A DNA stretch of 14,045 bases from an uncultured Desulfovibrio sp. Its GTDB lineage: Bacteria > Desulfobacterota > Desulfovibrionia > Desulfovibrionales > Desulfovibrionaceae. Within the stretch, counting starts at the first letter, position 1; each line of letters starts with the position of its first letter. Under the pieces are notes generated by a model that saw only the letters and a program-made list of their open reading frames with translations, was not told the DNA's origin and did no database searches. A program made the position numbers and the translations under genes. Shown here in pieces: positions 12,303 to 14,045 of this stretch. Where the stretch lies: positions 1 to 14,045 of the forward strand of contig CAMWTD010000036.1 of NCBI GenBank assembly GCA_947177085.1, read 5' to 3'.

Positions 12303-14045
12303 ATGCGCAGGCGTGACAAGATTTTTTACAGCAAGCTGCTCCTGCTCTTTCTCGGCATCGTTTCGCTGCTGATTTTCTTTTACACCGTAAAGCTGCACGA
12401 GGTCATCGAGCGCAACATCCTCTTCAGCGTCAACGAGGTGGCCGAGCACGACAAGCGCGCCCTGCGCACGTGCCTCGAGCTGTTCCTGGACGAGCTTTCC
12501 GGCGTGGAAAAGCGCCTCGCCGCGCAGGGCACGTCGTCGCTCAGGGAGCTGGAGGCACAGCTCAACCTCGAAGCCGCCACCACCGCCTTCACGCGGCTCT
12601 TCATGCTGGCGGAGGACGGCCGCATCTTCACCGACAACTACCTCATCTATACCCGCGACCAGGAAGGCCTCGGCGGCCGCTTCGACTTTCTCCCCCTTTT
12701 CGAGGCCAGCGAGAGCAGGATGCTCGTGCTCCGCTTCGACGACAATGCGGAATTTGCCGGCATCTCGCACGAGTCCATCCTCTACGCCATGAAGCTCGAC
12801 GACTTCAGCGTGGACGGCGTCCGCATGACCGCCCTCCTCGGCTGCACCGACATCAGCTTCCTGCAGGAGCACCTGATCATCGAGGGCTTCGTCAAGGACG
12901 GCAAGTCCTACGGCGTGAGCGCCGTCATCGACATGAACGGGGCTTATGTGGTGGGCGACAAGCGCGACATCTACCTGCGCAACGACACCAACTTCTTCAC
13001 CCAGCTCGCCGCCGGGAAATGCAGCCTCGCCAAGCGCGACATCGTGGCACGCATGGCGAAGCGCGAGGTCTTCAGCTTCTACCTCGAGGACGGAGGCGGG
13101 AAAAAGCTCGTCTATTGCGCGCCCTTCGCGGACCGGCAGGACCCGAAGCTCGACTGGTATCTCGTCATGGTGGTCAGCAACGACTTTCTCGTGGAGCGCC
13201 AGGCCACCTTCTCGGTCATGGGGCTCTCCCTGCTCGGGCTCGTGGTGCTGGTGCTGACCCTGCTCATGCTCTACGGCATCTCAAGCCGCAAGAAGCTCTC
13301 CGAGGCGCATGAGTCCGTGCGCGCGCGCAGCGAATTCCTTTCCAGCATGAGCCATGAGATACGCACGCCGCTCAACGGCATCATCGGCCTCAACCACCTC
13401 ATTTCCTCCCATGTGGAGAACCCGGCGCGCCTTTCCCAGGTGCGCGACTGGCTCAACAAGTCGCGCAGCCTCGCGGACTACCTCATCGCGCTGCTCAACG
13501 ACGTGCTTGACATGACCAGGCTCCAGGCCGGCAAGGTGGACATCGCCCATGAGCGCTATTCCATCACCGCCATGATCGCGGACGTCATCTTCATGCAGGC
13601 CTCGCACGCCGAAAAGGCGGGCCTGCGCCTCACGCTGGAGGAAGCCGTGCCCGACCCCTGGGTCATGGGCGACGAGACGCGCGTGAAGCAGGTGCTCATC
13701 AACATCATCGGCAACGCCATCAAGTTCACGCCGGGGGGCGGCTCGGTCATCGTGTCCGTGCGGCAGGAGCGCCTGGACCGCCGCCATGTGCGCACCTATT
13801 ACCGCTGCCGCGACACGGGCCGGGGCATGAGCAGGGCCTTCCTGCAAACGCTGTTCGACCCCTTCACCCAGGACCCGCGCGCCCAGAAGGACACGGCCCT
13901 CAAGGGTTCGGGCCTGGGGATGCCCATCGCCCGGGAGCTCGTGCTGGCCATGGGCGGGACCATCGAGGTGTACAGCGAGGAAGGCGCGGGCAGCGCCTTC
14001 ACCGTCACCATCCCTTCCGAAATCGCGGGCAAGCCGCGCCGCCGG
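12303..14045 (+). CDS. Membrane-bound sensor histidine kinase, probably hybrid (3' end outside window)
   Basis: 581 codons are present and the frame is still open at the right edge. Residues about 8-29 (FYSKLLLLFLGIVSLLIFFYTV) form the first membrane helix. Residues 30-303 form a large periplasmic sensor region that resembles a double-Cache domain in size and place, though I cannot confirm the fold; 304-325 form the second helix. A short linker leads to the HisKA domain with phospho-acceptor His351 in FLSSMSHEIRTPLNGIIGL. The HATPase domain shows the N box (INIIGNAIKFTP, Asn467/Asn471), G1 box DTGRGM (504-509), F box (LFDPFTQ) and G2 box GSGLGM (535-540). This H-box type is usual for hybrid kinases with C-terminal receiver and HPt domains, which may follow. 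The protein would autophosphorylate in response to an extracellular ligand. The AGGGGA SD lies within a potential hairpin. Signal and partner are unknown. Confidence 0.92.
   Translation, partial: MRRRDKIFYSKLLLLFLGIVSLLIFFYTVKLHEVIERNILFSVNEVAEHDKRALRTCLELFLDELSGVEKRLAAQGTSSLRELEAQLNLEAATTAFTRLFMLAEDGRIFTDNYLIYTRDQEGLGGRFDFLPLFEASESRMLVLRFDDNAEFAGISHESILYAMKLDDFSVDGVRMTALLGCTDISFLQEHLIIEGFVKDGKSYGVSAVIDMNGAYVVGDKRDIYLRNDTNFFTQLAAGKCSLAKRDIVARMAKREVFSFYLEDGGGKKLVYCAPFADRQDPKLDWYLVMVVSNDFLVERQATFSVMGLSLLGLVVLVLTLLMLYGISSRKKLSEAHESVRARSEFLSSMSHEIRTPLNGIIGLNHLISSHVENPARLSQVRDWLNKSRSLADYLIALLNDVLDMTRLQAGKVDIAHERYSITAMIADVIFMQASHAEKAGLRLTLEEAVPDPWVMGDETRVKQVLINIIGNAIKFTPGGGSVIVSVRQERLDRRHVRTYYRCRDTGRGMSRAFLQTLFDPFTQDPRAQKDTALKGSGLGMPIARELVLAMGGTIEVYSEEGAGSAFTVTIPSEIAGKPRRR

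Noticed and set aside
12470..13312. 280-codon open frame on the plus strand inside the kinase
   Set aside because: It is out of frame with the kinase, which has transmembrane helices and complete H, N and G boxes; the alternative is Arg/His/Pro-rich without motifs.

Overview
The window looks like chromosomal DNA from a Desulfovibrionaceae-type sulfate reducer, possibly gut-associated. It is GC-rich, its coding regions strongly prefer C/G third positions, and it carries two paralogous porins of the Desulfovibrio 'outer membrane homotrimeric porin' type (shared WYASGDD...NGSERLP block). It also has a near-match to the Desulfovibrio Fur box and a long hybrid-type sensor kinase. The species cannot be fixed from the sequence.

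Layout, left to right: (1) the 5' end of a radical SAM gene on the minus strand, with a consensus-like sigma70 promoter; (2) a minus-strand porin with its own promoter; (3) a 407-bp divergent regulatory region holding a 13-bp perfect inverted repeat and a sigma54-type (-24/-12) promoter facing right; (4) an oxalate-catabolism cluster on the plus strand: formyl-CoA:oxalate CoA-transferase (frc), oxalyl-CoA decarboxylase (oxc) and an AEC-family carrier resembling E. coli YfdV, closed by a strong terminator; (5) rpsB-tsf (ribosomal protein S2 and EF-Ts) with promoter, structured leader and a terminator shared with (6) a second, convergent porin; (7) a regulatory region with two consecutive palindromes and a Fur-box-like site; (8) a plus-strand ADP-ribosylglycohydrolase; (9) a tRNA-Ala(CGC) on the minus strand with promoter and terminator; (10) a strong promoter and about 300-nt leader ahead of a membrane-bound sensor histidine kinase that runs off the right edge.

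The most coherent system is the oxalate module. The carrier would admit oxalate (or exchange it for formate), Frc would load CoA onto oxalate from formyl-CoA, and Oxc would decarboxylate oxalyl-CoA to formyl-CoA and CO2. The net product is formate, a good electron donor for sulfate reducers. The upstream sequence suggests inducible control by sigma54 plus an enhancer-binding protein that is not encoded here. The divergent porin could supply outer-membrane entry, but that is only suggested by position.

I found no mobile element, CRISPR array, phage gene or clearly new protein system. The novelty, if any, lies in the regulation of the oxalate genes, substitutions at substrate-binding positions of Frc, and the untranslated leader before the kinase. 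Family and residue assignments were made by eye against remembered family members; no database search was run.
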